Below, piece by piece: positions 39,225-47,841 of a stretch of DNA of 64,000 nucleotides. The translations under genes were made by a program, and so were the position numbers. The stretch comes from Deltaproteobacteria bacterium. Its GTDB lineage: Bacteria > Myxococcota_A > Polyangia > Polyangiales > Polyangiaceae. The notes below the pieces were generated by a model. The model ran no database searches. It was not told where the DNA came from and saw only the letters and a list, made by a program, of their open reading frames with translations. The stretch spans positions 310,001 through 374,000 of the forward strand of contig JACRCQ010000030.1 in the NCBI GenBank assembly GCA_016218915.1, given 5' to 3'. Each line of letters opens with the position of its first letter. The first letter of the stretch is position 1.

Positions 39225-40478
39225 ATGCCCGCCACCCTTCCACGCAAGCTCCACCTCCCAACAGGTCGCGTCGTCGACCTGGAGCGCACGGGTGATCCCC
39301 CAGGACATGTGCCGACCCTGCGCGGCTCCGTTCACGCTCTTGCGGGGCAAGTCGTGCGTTTGCGCAACGAAGCAGGCGAGCTGGTCGACCCGGAATCGCT
39401 CGCGCTCGAGGACTTCCACGTGCTCCGGTCGATCCTCACGCACGCTGGGCTTCTTGCCGAGCAGAGCGTGGAGGTTCCCTGCGACAACTGCAACGAGGTG
39501 CGGGCGCTTCGGCCCTGCGAGCTCGTCGAGCCAGGGCCGTTCATCGACGGCGAGCTGGGCGATCCGGAGCTTGATGAGCGATTCCCGTTCGACAAGGAGC
39601 ATGAGATTGGAGAAGCCCAGCTGGGGAAGCTCAAGGTGAAGCTGCGCCCAGTCACCGTGGCCGAGGCCCGCCCTCTGCACGAAGCGATCGATGGTGGCCG
39701 GCTTCGGGTCACCAGCGCTCTCGTACGAGCCATGGGCATCGAATCCCTGGATGGCGAGACCCTCGCGCCGCGCATCGCGCGGCGGTTGCAGCGCATCGAC
39801 GATTCGAGCTGGGACTCGTTGACCGATCTGTTGGATGCGGCGTACTACGGTCCGCGGCTCCGACCCTGGTGGCGATGTCAGGAGTGCGGCGCGAGAAATG
39901 AGCTGGAAGCTCCTTCGCTTCGGGAGTTCCCTGCACTGGCATTGCCGCGGGATGACCAGCCGATCGCGGGGTTTCCGGACGTCGACGCGTTCGAGTCCGC
40001 AGTCCGCAAGCATGCGGACGCACTCTTCGCGCAGCTCGGCGTTCGAAACGTCGCCCTCACCGTGGAGTTGGGCGTGGCGGAGTGCGACGACGGCGGTGTC
40101 CCGCTGCTGGGCTCCTACGATCCTGGAGAGCAGGAGGGCTCGGGGATGCCGTCCGCTTCTCCAGAGGTACGCCTCTACTACCGGACATTTCGATCGATGT
40201 ACGCAGACGAGCCCTACGACGTGGAGCGGGAAATCGCGGAGACGATCGAGCACGAGCTTCGCCATCACCTTGCGTTTCTGTCCGGATGGGACCCGGAAGA
40301 TGAGCGGGAGCACGAAGAGATCAGCCGCGAGCAAGGGCGTAGGGTGGGGCAGTCCGAGTCGCTGCGACGAGCGACGCGCGCAGCGGGAAGCGACGTCTCG
40401 GAGTTCTTGCGCCGCACCTGGCCGCTCTGGCTCCTGGTTGCAGCCGTGACCATCGCCGTGATTCTGGCTTCACGATGA
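39225..40478 (+). CDS. CxxC/zincin-like protein with C-terminal membrane anchor
   Basis: 417 residues. The first half has two CxxC pairs, C86/C89 (PCDNC) and C218/C221 (CQEC), typical of a split zinc ribbon and loosely reminiscent of T4-type baseplate-assembly (gp26/gp51-like) proteins. The second half has an HExxH site, H343-E344-L-R-H347-H348 in TIEHELRHHLAFLSGWDPED, resembling the small zincin (PF06262) family. A hydrophobic helix (about 398-416) near the C-terminus suggests a membrane anchor with the bulk on the cytoplasmic side. I do not recognise a named family for the full protein; the domain assignments are by motif only. Confidence 0.7.
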   Translation: MPATLPRKLHLPTGRVVDLERTGDPPGHVPTLRGSVHALAGQVVRLRNEAGELVDPESLALEDFHVLRSILTHAGLLAEQSVEVPCDNCNEVRALRPCELVEPGPFIDGELGDPELDERFPFDKEHEIGEAQLGKLKVKLRPVTVAEARPLHEAIDGGRLRVTSALVRAMGIESLDGETLAPRIARRLQRIDDSSWDSLTDLLDAAYYGPRLRPWWRCQECGARNELEAPSLREFPALALPRDDQPIAGFPDVDAFESAVRKHADALFAQLGVRNVALTVELGVAECDDGGVPLLGSYDPGEQEGSGMPSASPEVRLYYRTFRSMYADEPYDVEREIAETIEHELRHHLAFLSGWDPEDEREHEEISREQGRRVGQSESLRRATRAAGSDVSEFLRRTWPLWLLVAAVTIAVILASR

Positions 40479-40490
40479 TGCGCACCACGT

Positions 40491-40856
40491 TCAGCTGGGT
40501 GGTGGAGCGAGCTTCTCCATCGGGGGGATCGGCGCCGAAGTGCCTGGCGGTTGATGGCTGTTGGCTGGAGGCGGCGTCCCGCCCGGCTTTCCGGTGAGCA
40601 CCACCGGCTTCCGCGGTGGCTTGGCAGCCTTCGCGTGCTGAGGCTTCTTCTTGGGTAGCTTTGCAGCAGGGCGAGGCGCAGGACGCGGCTTCTTCTTGAT
40701 GCGTGGGGGATGAGGCTTCTTGCCTGCAGAATGAGTCGGGTGCGCGCGCTTGCCCGCTGCTGGCGCGGTCTGCGCGGAAGCTGTACCGGACACGAGCGCA
40801 GCCCCGATCGCCGCGACGATTGCCCACCCCTTGATCGTGCGAACCCAGGCCATCAT
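40491..40856 (-). CDS. Small secreted basic Pro/Lys-rich protein
   Basis: 121 residues, AGGAAG RBS 8 nt before the ATG. A signal peptide (about 1-29, ending ...VSGTASAQ) precedes a mature part almost entirely of Lys, Pro, Ala and His (KKPHPPRIKKKPRPAPRP and similar), predicted to be disordered and strongly basic. No domain is recognised. It could bind nucleic acid, polysaccharide or lipopolysaccharide, but this is speculation. It is convergent with the zincin-like gene (12 bp). Confidence 0.6.
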   Translation of the reverse strand: MMAWVRTIKGWAIVAAIGAALVSGTASAQTAPAAGKRAHPTHSAGKKPHPPRIKKKPRPAPRPAAKLPKKKPQHAKAAKPPRKPVVLTGKPGGTPPPANSHQPPGTSAPIPPMEKLAPPPS

Positions 40857-40942
40857 TCCGACGCTTCCTGTCTCATTCTACGCCGCAAGGAACCCTGTCA
40901 TTCCTGTTTCGTCGTCTGACGCGGCGCAGCGTTCCGCCCCTT

Positions 40943-40980
40943 CCAATTGCAGACCGTTCCCTTGTATAGTTCGCAATTGG
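40943..40980 (+). promoter_or_regulatory. Inverted repeat around a -10-like element, upstream of the MYXO-CTERM gene
   Basis: CCAATTGC at 40943-40950 and GCAATTGG at 40973-40980 are a perfect 8-bp inverted pair with a 22-bp spacer that contains TATAGT (40965-40970), a good -10 hexamer. The half-sites are 30 bp apart, about three helical turns. This could be an operator over the promoter or, if transcribed, a hairpin. No properly spaced -35 is evident. The start codon it would serve is at 41074. Confidence 0.5.
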
Positions 40981-41073
40981 AGTTCTTGCACACTTTGCAC
41001 CAGCACGCCCTGCGGCAGGGGGGCTACCCGATCTGCAGCGCTCGGCTGGAGGGTACTCAGGGAGGTCTTGAAC

Positions 41074-43320
41074 ATGCGGTCATGGAATCTTACTCGTCCC
41101 GTGCTTGCGGCGATCCTCGTTTCACTTGGAGCCACAGCTTGCGCTTCCAATCAGGATGACACCGCCAAGGGTTCGACAGAGCCCGTCTCTTCGGTGGAGC
41201 AGGAGCTGGGGTACTGCAACATGCAGACGCTCGGTCTGCCGTGCGCTCCTCCAGGACCCGGCACGTCGGAATGCGGCGGTGTGTGCTGGCTGAACCTGCA
41301 GGGCAACGCTGCCTGCATCGCGACCAGCAACCCGAACCTTCCTGCCGAGCTCAAGAACCTCGACGGAGCTGCCTGCCAGGGAGGCGGCTTCAACCAGTGC
41401 AGCCACCATTGCCAGAACGGCGCCTGCGTCAACGGCCAGGCCGCGGACGGCGCAGCATGCACGATCGGTTTCAGCGGCAACGCCTGCTCGGGCGTGTGCC
41501 AGGCAGGCAATTGTCAGGCAAACCCTGCGCCCTGCGCCTACGGTCGCAAGGTCCCAGGAGCTGCCAACTGCGTGTTCCAGGGATGCATGCCGATCTCGGC
41601 GTCAACCTGCAAGGACTGGAATCTGCTTGCGACCACGGCGTGCTCTGACGCGGACGCGTGTACAGGTACTCCCAACGAGCAGTGCAACGCGAACGGCGTG
41701 TGCGTGCCCGGTCCGGCCAAGAACTGCTCGGACAACAACGACTGCACCACGGACACCTGCACCACAGCGACCGGCGTCTGCAACCATGCTCCGGTGCAGA
41801 ACGGAACGACCTGCAACGATGGCAACGGCTGCACCCAGACTGATACCTGCCTGAGCGGCGCCTGCGTCGGTTCCAACCTGGTCGTGTGCACGGCCAGCGA
41901 CCAGTGCCACAACGTGGGCGTGTGCCAGCCGGCCACCGGCACGTGCACCAATCCACCGAAGGCGAATGGCACTTCCTGCAACGACACCAATGCCTGCACC
42001 CAGACCGACACATGCCAGGCCGGTACGTGCACCGGCGCGAACCCGATCACCTGCACAGCCAGCGACGCCTGCCACGTGGCTGGCACGTGCGATCCGCAGA
42101 GCGGCATCTGCTCGAACCCGCCCGCCAACAACGGCACGGCCTGCAACGACGGCAACGCCTGCACGACCCAGGACTCCTGTCAGGCTGGCGTCTGCACCGG
42201 TACTCCGATGGTGTGTGTGTCCTCCAACCCCTGCCATGACGCCGCTTGCGTGGCTGGCAACTGCCTGGAGACTTCCAAGGCCGACGGCACGTCGTGCGTG
42301 GACAGCGATCTCTGCACGCAGACCGATGTCTGCGTCGGAGGCACCTGCACCGGCGGCAACCCGGTAGTCTGCGGGGCGAGCGATCAGTGTCACGCTGCGG
42401 GCGTGTGCAATCCAGGCACCGGCACCTGCTCGAATCCTCCGCTGCCTGACGGCACGGCCTGCAACGATGGCAGCGTCTGTACCACTCCGGACACCTGCGT
42501 CGGCGGCGTGTGCACAGGCACCAGCACCGTGGTCTGCACGGCGTTGGATCAATGCCACGACGTAGGCACGTGCGATCCGGGCAACGGGACCTGCTCGAAT
42601 CCGGCGAAGGCGGACGGCTCGGCTTGCAACGACAACGACGTCTGCACAGTCGACACTTGCCAGGCAGGCGCGTGCGTGGGTGTTCCCAAGGTCTGCACGC
42701 CCTCCAACGAGTGCCACACCAGCGCCTGCAACACGAGCAATGGCAACTGCGACGAGACGGTCCTGCCCGACGGGACCGTGTGCGGGGTGACCGGCACCTG
42801 CCAGGGCGGCGTGTGCGTGGGTGGAGAGGCCGGCGTGCCCGACGCGGGCGACGACGGCGCAGCTGGCTCTGCCGGAAGCGACGCGGGCGACGACGGCGCA
42901 GCTGGCACGGGCGGCTCTTCAGGGGCGGCCGGCACCGCAGGCGCAGCAGGCGTCGCGGGCTCGGGCGGCACTGGCACTGGCGGCGCTGCTGGCAAGGGCG
43001 GAGCTGCAGGGTCCGGTGGCAAGGCTGGCGCGGGCGGCAGCGCTGGCAAGGGCGGAGCTGCAGGGTCCGGTGGCAAGGCCGGCAACGCAGGCGCTGCGGG
43101 CAAGGCCGGCGACGCGGGCGTGCCCGACTCCGGCACCGGTGGCTCGAAGCTCGATGGAAGCACCGACGGATCCACGGGCGGTGCTCCGTCCGAAGTCGGC
43201 TCCGGTGACGATGGTGGCTGCGGCTGCGCGGTCCCAGGAAGCTCCGGCATGCCTGCGACTGGCTGGCTCGTGATCGGCGGTGCCATCCTCGCCGCGCTTC
43301 GTCGACGTCGTCGCTCCTGA
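41074..43320 (+). CDS. Large Cys-repeat surface protein with MYXO-CTERM sorting tail
   Basis: 748 residues from the ATG at 41074 (GGGAGG about 8 nt upstream); the upstream frame to 40750 is non-coding. Signal peptide with lipobox-like ATACAS; a first Cys-rich domain (about 45-190); then about seven repeats of roughly 50-60 residues with the pattern NGTxCNDxNxCTQTDTCxxGxCxGxNxVxCTASDQCH (quoted loosely), Dickkopf/VWC-like in spacing; a Gly/Ala/Ser collagen-like stretch (about 590-690); and a C-terminus GCGCAVPGSSGMPATGWLVI followed by AALRRRRRS. That Cys-Gly motif, hydrophobic helix and Arg cluster is the MYXO-CTERM sorting signal of Myxococcota. Role unknown; probably surface-exposed. Confidence 0.87.
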   Translation: MRSWNLTRPVLAAILVSLGATACASNQDDTAKGSTEPVSSVEQELGYCNMQTLGLPCAPPGPGTSECGGVCWLNLQGNAACIATSNPNLPAELKNLDGAACQGGGFNQCSHHCQNGACVNGQAADGAACTIGFSGNACSGVCQAGNCQANPAPCAYGRKVPGAANCVFQGCMPISASTCKDWNLLATTACSDADACTGTPNEQCNANGVCVPGPAKNCSDNNDCTTDTCTTATGVCNHAPVQNGTTCNDGNGCTQTDTCLSGACVGSNLVVCTASDQCHNVGVCQPATGTCTNPPKANGTSCNDTNACTQTDTCQAGTCTGANPITCTASDACHVAGTCDPQSGICSNPPANNGTACNDGNACTTQDSCQAGVCTGTPMVCVSSNPCHDAACVAGNCLETSKADGTSCVDSDLCTQTDVCVGGTCTGGNPVVCGASDQCHAAGVCNPGTGTCSNPPLPDGTACNDGSVCTTPDTCVGGVCTGTSTVVCTALDQCHDVGTCDPGNGTCSNPAKADGSACNDNDVCTVDTCQAGACVGVPKVCTPSNECHTSACNTSNGNCDETVLPDGTVCGVTGTCQGGVCVGGEAGVPDAGDDGAAGSAGSDAGDDGAAGTGGSSGAAGTAGAAGVAGSGGTGTGGAAGKGGAAGSGGKAGAGGSAGKGGAAGSGGKAGNAGAAGKAGDAGVPDSGTGGSKLDGSTDGSTGGAPSEVGSGDDGGCGCAVPGSSGMPATGWLVIGGAILAALRRRRRS
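42841..42906 (+). repeat. 27-bp coding direct repeat
   Basis: The 27-bp string beginning gacgcgggcgacgacggcgc occurs at 42841-42867 and again at 42880-42906 (39-bp offset, 13 codons), within the Gly/Asp-rich stretch of the MYXO-CTERM protein. In-frame duplication. Confidence 0.75.
42988..43079 (+). repeat. 38-bp coding direct repeat
   Basis: A 38-bp block beginning gctggcaagggcggagctgc occurs at 42988-43025 and 43042-43079, identical and 54 bp (18 codons) apart, in the collagen-like linker of the MYXO-CTERM protein. It encodes AGKGGAAGSGGKA-type sequence, so copy-number change would alter linker length without frameshift. Confidence 0.8.
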
Positions 43321-43343
43321 TCCCATCACACCACTGTCCAACC

Positions 43344-44054
43344 ATGCCCGCGATGCGATCGCCGCTGTTCCACTGTCCCGTGTGCGATGCATCGCTCGAC
43401 GCGGGACCTCGCGGGGCTCTCGCCAATCAGGGCTTCGTGCGTTGCGAATGCTGCTCGCACGAAGCCCGTTGGCAAGGCAATCGCCTGCGCGCCGACGGTT
43501 CGGACCGACGCGTAACCGCTGCGGAGCCCGCGCCGTCCTTGGACGCTTGCGACCGGCGCATGTCCACGCTGGGGAGCCTGGGCGTGACGCGCGGCAGGCT
43601 GCTCGACATCGGCTGCGGTACCGGACGATTCCTGCTCGTTGCCAAGGCGCGCCAGCTCGAGGTCGCTGGCATCGAGTCCGACGAAGATCAGCGAGCCCAG
43701 GCGGTCGCCGCTCTCGGAATCGGGATGGCCAGCTCGCTCGACACCCTCGAGCCGGAGGACCTACGGTTCGACGTGATCACGGTGTGGGGAGCGCTCTGCA
43801 CCGTGGACGCGCCCCTCTCGGTGCTGGCCTGGGCTGCAGAACGTATGCGTCCAGGCGCACTTCTCGGCCTGTCGGCGCAAGAGCCCGAAACACGCACGCA
43901 GCATCGCTTCACGCGCCAGTCGATCTCGCTCTGCGCGCTCAGAGCCGGCTTCGAGCCTGTGCAGGTCCCAGCACGCCGCAGCGTGGCAAACCGGATCTTC
44001 TCAGCGCTGCGGCCGGGCCCCGACGAGCTCGAGCTCTGGGCGCGCCGCCGGTAG
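43344..44054 (+). CDS. Class I SAM-dependent methyltransferase with N-terminal Cys-pairs
   Basis: 236 residues. An N-terminal stretch has two Cys pairs (FHCPVCD and VRCECC, about residues 11-38) suited to binding Zn. The methyltransferase core follows: motif I LLDIGCGTGRFLLVAK (about 86-101), acidic strand end VAGIESDEDQ, and FDVITVWGALCTVDAP. Zn-ribbon-plus-methyltransferase pairs are common in the Methyltransf_11/23 group, which modifies small molecules, sugars or proteins; target unknown. It lies 23 bp after the MYXO-CTERM gene in the same direction, but the start of the promoter region is not visible. Confidence 0.82.
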   Translation: MPAMRSPLFHCPVCDASLDAGPRGALANQGFVRCECCSHEARWQGNRLRADGSDRRVTAAEPAPSLDACDRRMSTLGSLGVTRGRLLDIGCGTGRFLLVAKARQLEVAGIESDEDQRAQAVAALGIGMASSLDTLEPEDLRFDVITVWGALCTVDAPLSVLAWAAERMRPGALLGLSAQEPETRTQHRFTRQSISLCALRAGFEPVQVPARRSVANRIFSALRPGPDELELWARRR

Positions 44055-44059
44055 ACGGC

Positions 44060-45376
44060 TCACAGCGCAACCGGTGGATCGCGATCGAGCCTGAGCAGGC
44101 AACAACGGGCATTCCCAGCGAGAAAGATCGAGCCGGCAACCACCACGAGCCCGTGCTTGCCCACCGAACGACGCGCGGCCGCCAGCGCCGACGGTACGTC
44201 GGCCTCGCACGTGCCGCCTGCCGTCTCCACCATCTCGACGAGCGGTGCGCCAGCGCGTCCGCCCGGCTCTACGTAGAAGCGGTGCTCTGCCAGCGGCGCG
44301 AGGATGCTCAGCATCTGCTTCCAGCTCTTGTCCGCAACCGCTCCGAACACCAACGCTGTCGATTGCGGCCCCCGCGCCTCGGACTGCCTCAGGTACGCCG
44401 CAAGCGCCTGGGCCCCGTCAGGATTGTGCGCGGCGTCCAGCACCACGTCGCCATCCTCATCCCGGATCCGCTCCAGTCGTCCCGGCCAAACCGCGTCTGC
44501 AATCCCCTTCTCGATCGCTTTGGAGTCGACACGATCGAGCTTGCCCGACGCAGCCGCGCAGATCGCGGCGGCAACAGCGGCGTTCTCGAGCTGGTGCGCC
44601 CCGAGCAGGCTCGGGCGCAGCTCCACGCTGCCGAGCGACAGTGCGACCCTCATGGCGTGCCCCTGGAGTCGCTCGATCGCGATCTCGCGGCCGACGCCGA
44701 GCACCTCCGAGGCGCCTGTACCCAGAGCATGCTCGCGACAGACTCGATCGACTTGCGCGCTCATTGGCCCCAGCACCATGGGCACGCCTTGCTTGGCGAT
44801 GGCGGCCTTCTCCGCGGCAATCTCCTCCTCCGTCCGACCGAGCTTGTCCATGTGATCCAGCGCGATCCGGGTCACTGCGGTGACGGTCGGATGCTCCACC
44901 ACGTTCGTCGCATCGAGCCTTCCGCCCAGCCCCACCTCGAGCACCGCGACTTGCACGTCGAGCCTTCGGAACGCCAGCATCGCGGCAAGAAACGTCGTCT
45001 CGAAGAACGACAGCTTCGGCCCCACCTCGATCGCTTGCCACAGCGCGCTGGTCAACGAGTCGTTGTCGAGCGGCGAGCCGTCGATCTGGATCCGCTCCGC
45101 GAATCGGCACAGGTGCGGCGAGGTGAACAGCCCCACGCGATAGCCAGCGGTTCGCAGCACGCTGGCGACCATGGAAGCGACGCTCCCTTTGCCGTTCGTC
45201 CCTGCGATGTGGACCACGGGGACGTGCAGGTGAGGGGAGCCGGCGCGGTCGCACGCAGTCCTGACGTCGTCGAGGCCGAACTGGATGCCGCGCGGCACGC
45301 GAAAGTAGATGGAGGCAAGCGCCTTGGCGAGATTCTTCACAACAGCTACGACCGATCCCCCACTTGCTCGCATCAT
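44060..45376 (-). CDS. folC: Folylpolyglutamate/dihydrofolate synthase
   Basis: 438 residues with Mur-ligase-type features: P-loop GTNGKGS at residues 59-65, FTSPHL, the omega-loop region, LEVGLGGRLDATNVV, THIALDHM-like RIALDHMDKLG, the carbamylated-Lys segment EKAAIAKQG, and DAAHNPDGAQAL near 310. It adds glutamate to dihydropteroate and folates in the cytoplasm. No RBS is evident before the ATG at 45376, so an in-frame GTG at 45340 is an alternative. It follows scoB by 34 bp in the same direction and may be read through from it. Confidence 0.93.
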   Translation of the reverse strand: MMRASGGSVVAVVKNLAKALASIYFRVPRGIQFGLDDVRTACDRAGSPHLHVPVVHIAGTNGKGSVASMVASVLRTAGYRVGLFTSPHLCRFAERIQIDGSPLDNDSLTSALWQAIEVGPKLSFFETTFLAAMLAFRRLDVQVAVLEVGLGGRLDATNVVEHPTVTAVTRIALDHMDKLGRTEEEIAAEKAAIAKQGVPMVLGPMSAQVDRVCREHALGTGASEVLGVGREIAIERLQGHAMRVALSLGSVELRPSLLGAHQLENAAVAAAICAAASGKLDRVDSKAIEKGIADAVWPGRLERIRDEDGDVVLDAAHNPDGAQALAAYLRQSEARGPQSTALVFGAVADKSWKQMLSILAPLAEHRFYVEPGGRAGAPLVEMVETAGGTCEADVPSALAAARRSVGKHGLVVVAGSIFLAGNARCCLLRLDRDPPVAL

Positions 45377-45410
45377 AGAGCACGCGAGCGGGGCGGGCGC
45401 CAGCCGAAGA

Positions 45411-46070
45411 TCAATCGACCTGGATCACCTTCACGTCGCCTGAAACCCGCACTTCGGGCCCTGTCTTCTGGCGTATCTCTTCAACCGTGACCCCAGGCGC
45501 GAGCTCTACGAGCTGCAGCCCGTCGCTCGTCACGTCGAGAACGCACAGGTCGGTGATGATTCGGTGTACCACTCGCTTGCCGGTGAGAGGCAAGTTGCAC
45601 GACTTGAGGATCTTCGGGGCGCCGTCCTTGGCAGCGTGATCCATGATCACGACGACACGGCGAGCACGTGCCACCAGGTCCATCGCACCGCCCATGCCCT
45701 TGACCATCTTGCCCGGGATCATCCAGTTCGCGAGATCTCCGAACTCCGAAACCTGCATCGCGCCGAGGATTGCGAGGTCGATGTGCCCTCCCCGGATCAT
45801 CGCGAACGACTCGGCGCTCGAGAAGATCGCCGAGCCCGGCAGCATCGTCACCGTCTCCTTGCCCGCGTTGATCAGATCAGGATCCTCCGTGCCCTCGAGC
45901 GGGTAGGGGCCCATGCCCAGCAACCCGTTCTCGCTCTGCAGCACCACCTGCATCCCCTGCGGTATGTAGTTCGCCACCAGGGTCGGCATTCCGATCCCCA
46001 GGTTCACGTAGAAGCCGTCGCGCAACTCTCCGGCGGCCCGCTTCGCAATCTGCTCACGTGTCAGTGCCAT
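45411..46070 (-). CDS. scoB: 3-oxoacid CoA-transferase subunit B
   Basis: 219 residues, the beta subunit of a succinyl-CoA:3-ketoacid (acetoacetate) CoA-transferase. The catalytic Glu that forms the acyl-CoA intermediate is in [12 protein letters not shown]; other family segments are [29 protein letters not shown] and [10 protein letters not shown]. It begins 14 bp after scoA, with both chains forming the active heteromer. Moves CoA between succinyl-CoA and acetoacetate, linking ketone-body and BKACE products to acetyl-CoA. Confidence 0.95.
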   Translation of the reverse strand: MALTREQIAKRAAGELRDGFYVNLGIGMPTLVANYIPQGMQVVLQSENGLLGMGPYPLEGTEDPDLINAGKETVTMLPGSAIFSSAESFAMIRGGHIDLAILGAMQVSEFGDLANWMIPGKMVKGMGGAMDLVARARRVVVIMDHAAKDGAPKILKSCNLPLTGKRVVHRIITDLCVLDVTSDGLQLVELAPGVTVEEIRQKTGPEVRVSGDVKVIQVD

Positions 46071-46084
46071 GGTGTCCTCGCCGA

Positions 46085-46834
46085 TCAGCCCTTGCGGACG
46101 GTCCTTCGCTCGATGCGCTTCTCGTAGCTTTCGCCCTGGAAGATCCTGTGTACGTAGATCCCAGGTGTGTGCACCTGATCCGGCTCGATCTCTCCTGGCT
46201 CGACGAGGTGCTCGACCTCGGCGATCGTTATCTCGGCCGCGGTTGCCATCATCGGATTGAAGTTGGCGGCGGTGTGCCGGTAGACGAGGTTGCCGTGGCG
46301 ATCGCCCTTCCAGGCCTTGACCAAGGCATATTTCGCGCGCAGCCAGGTCTCGAGCACGTATTCGCGCCCCTCGATCACGCGCACTTCCTTCTTCTCCGAA
46401 ACCTTCTTCACTGTGCCGTCAGGGTTGTAGAGCATCGGCAATCCGCCATCGGAGATCACCGTCCCCACCGCCGTCGGCGTGAAGAACGCCGGAATGCCTG
46501 CGCCCCCTGCGCGGCAACGCTCCGCGAGCGTTCCCTGCGGGCAGAGCTCCACCTCCAGCTCCCCGTGCAGGAACTGGCGCTCGAACTCCTTGTTCTCACC
46601 CACGTACGAAGAGATCATCTTCCGGATCTGGCGGGTCTTGAGCAGGATGCCAGAGCCGAAATCGTCGACTCCGCAGTTGTTCGAGATGATCGTGAGCTCG
46701 CGCACGCCCAAAGCGCGCAGAGCCAGGATGCAGTTCTCAGGGATGCCACACAACCCGAAGCCGCCGACCATCAGGACGGCGCCGTTCGGGATGTCGGCGC
46801 ACGCTTCGCGCGCGTTGTTGTAGACCTTGTTCAT
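46085..46834 (-). CDS. scoA: 3-oxoacid CoA-transferase subunit A
   Basis: 249 residues from the ATG at 46834; a TTG three codons upstream (46843) is possible. Alpha subunit landmarks: [20 protein letters not shown] (CoA-binding Gly loop), [31 protein letters not shown] and [14 protein letters not shown]. Partner of scoB, 14 bp downstream, forming a succinyl-CoA:acetoacetate CoA-transferase. The gene is divergent from the MepA-like endopeptidase gene. Confidence 0.95.
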   Translation of the reverse strand: MNKVYNNAREACADIPNGAVLMVGGFGLCGIPENCILALRALGVRELTIISNNCGVDDFGSGILLKTRQIRKMISSYVGENKEFERQFLHGELEVELCPQGTLAERCRAGGAGIPAFFTPTAVGTVISDGGLPMLYNPDGTVKKVSEKKEVRVIEGREYVLETWLRAKYALVKAWKGDRHGNLVYRHTAANFNPMMATAAEITIAEVEHLVEPGEIEPDQVHTPGIYVHRIFQGESYEKRIERRTVRKG

Positions 46835-46971
46835 GGCTGGCAATGCCTAAGCCGCGCAGCGGCTGCCGGCAAGGGCAACCCGCGCCGAGTGCCCAGGTTT
46901 TCACGCTGAGGGTTCCCGGCCGTTCCCACGAGAACTTGGCCCTTGTTGCGCCGCTCTCGTATCGCAGGAGC

Positions 46972-47832
46972 GTGCGCCTCGGTCTTTTCCCAACATTGCT
47001 CGTGACCGCTGCTGCCCTCATCGCAGGCGGCGACGTAGCTTCTGCGCGACCGCGCACTGCGTCATTGCGCAGCGCCATGCCCTCGCAGAACGCTCCCGCC
47101 TCGGTGGGCGCTCCCAACGCCGGCGTGCTGCATGCTGGCGAGCACCTCGACGAGACCAGCATCATCCGCGTGGTCCCCGCGTTTGCCGGACGCGACTACC
47201 GCTGGGGCCTGCCCAGCCTCGTGCGCGGGCTCGAGCGCGCCGCTAGCCTCGTCAACAAGCGCTTCCCCGACTCCATGCTCAGCGTCGGCGACATGTCCCG
47301 CAAGAGCGGTGGCGAGATCGGTCACCACAAGTCGCACCAGAGCGGCCGCGACGTCGACGTCGGGTTCTACATGACCGACCGAGAAGGCTCGCCGCTGTAT
47401 GCTCAGCGCTTCGTGCCCTTCGACGGCGATGGCGTGTCGAGCGCAATGCCCTCCGCACGCTTCGACGATGCGCGCAATTGGACCTTGATCGAAGCTCTGA
47501 TCACCGACCCGTCGCTGCGAATGCAGCGCGTCTTCGTGTCAGCGCCCCTGCGCTCCCGGTTGCTCAAGGAAGCAGAGCGACGCAACGTGCCGCTGTGGAT
47601 TCGGCTTCGTGCGGCTCAGCTGCTGCAGCAGCCCAAGACTGGCGTGCCCCACGACAACCACTTCCACATCCGCATCGGCTGCCCTCCGGGGCAGGAAGCG
47701 TACTGCGAGGTCTCGCCGCGCACGCCTTCGCGCGCCGCTCCTCCTCCTACGCCCGCGCCGCGCAACCGCTACGGCACCACGCAGGCTCCTGCCGCCGCGC
47801 GCAAGCGGTTGAACCCCGCCAGCCAGTACTGA
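46972..47832 (+). CDS. MepA-like penicillin-insensitive murein endopeptidase (M74/LAS)
   Basis: 286 residues from the GTG at 46972, the likeliest start because it opens a signal peptide (VRLGLFPTLLVTAAALIAGG...); the frame is open back to 46843, overlapping scoA's upstream region, so the start is uncertain. The LAS-type Zn site is present: GEIGHHKSHQSGRDVDVGF (His-x6-Asp pattern) and the HxH of PHDNHFHIRIG. MepA-type enzymes cut D-Ala-meso-DAP cross-bridges of peptidoglycan in the periplasm. The Pro/Ala/Arg-rich C-terminus (about 240-286) is a disordered extension. Confidence 0.87.
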   Translation: MRLGLFPTLLVTAAALIAGGDVASARPRTASLRSAMPSQNAPASVGAPNAGVLHAGEHLDETSIIRVVPAFAGRDYRWGLPSLVRGLERAASLVNKRFPDSMLSVGDMSRKSGGEIGHHKSHQSGRDVDVGFYMTDREGSPLYAQRFVPFDGDGVSSAMPSARFDDARNWTLIEALITDPSLRMQRVFVSAPLRSRLLKEAERRNVPLWIRLRAAQLLQQPKTGVPHDNHFHIRIGCPPGQEAYCEVSPRTPSRAAPPPTPAPRNRYGTTQAPAAARKRLNPASQY

Positions 47833-47841
47833 GCGTCGCAC

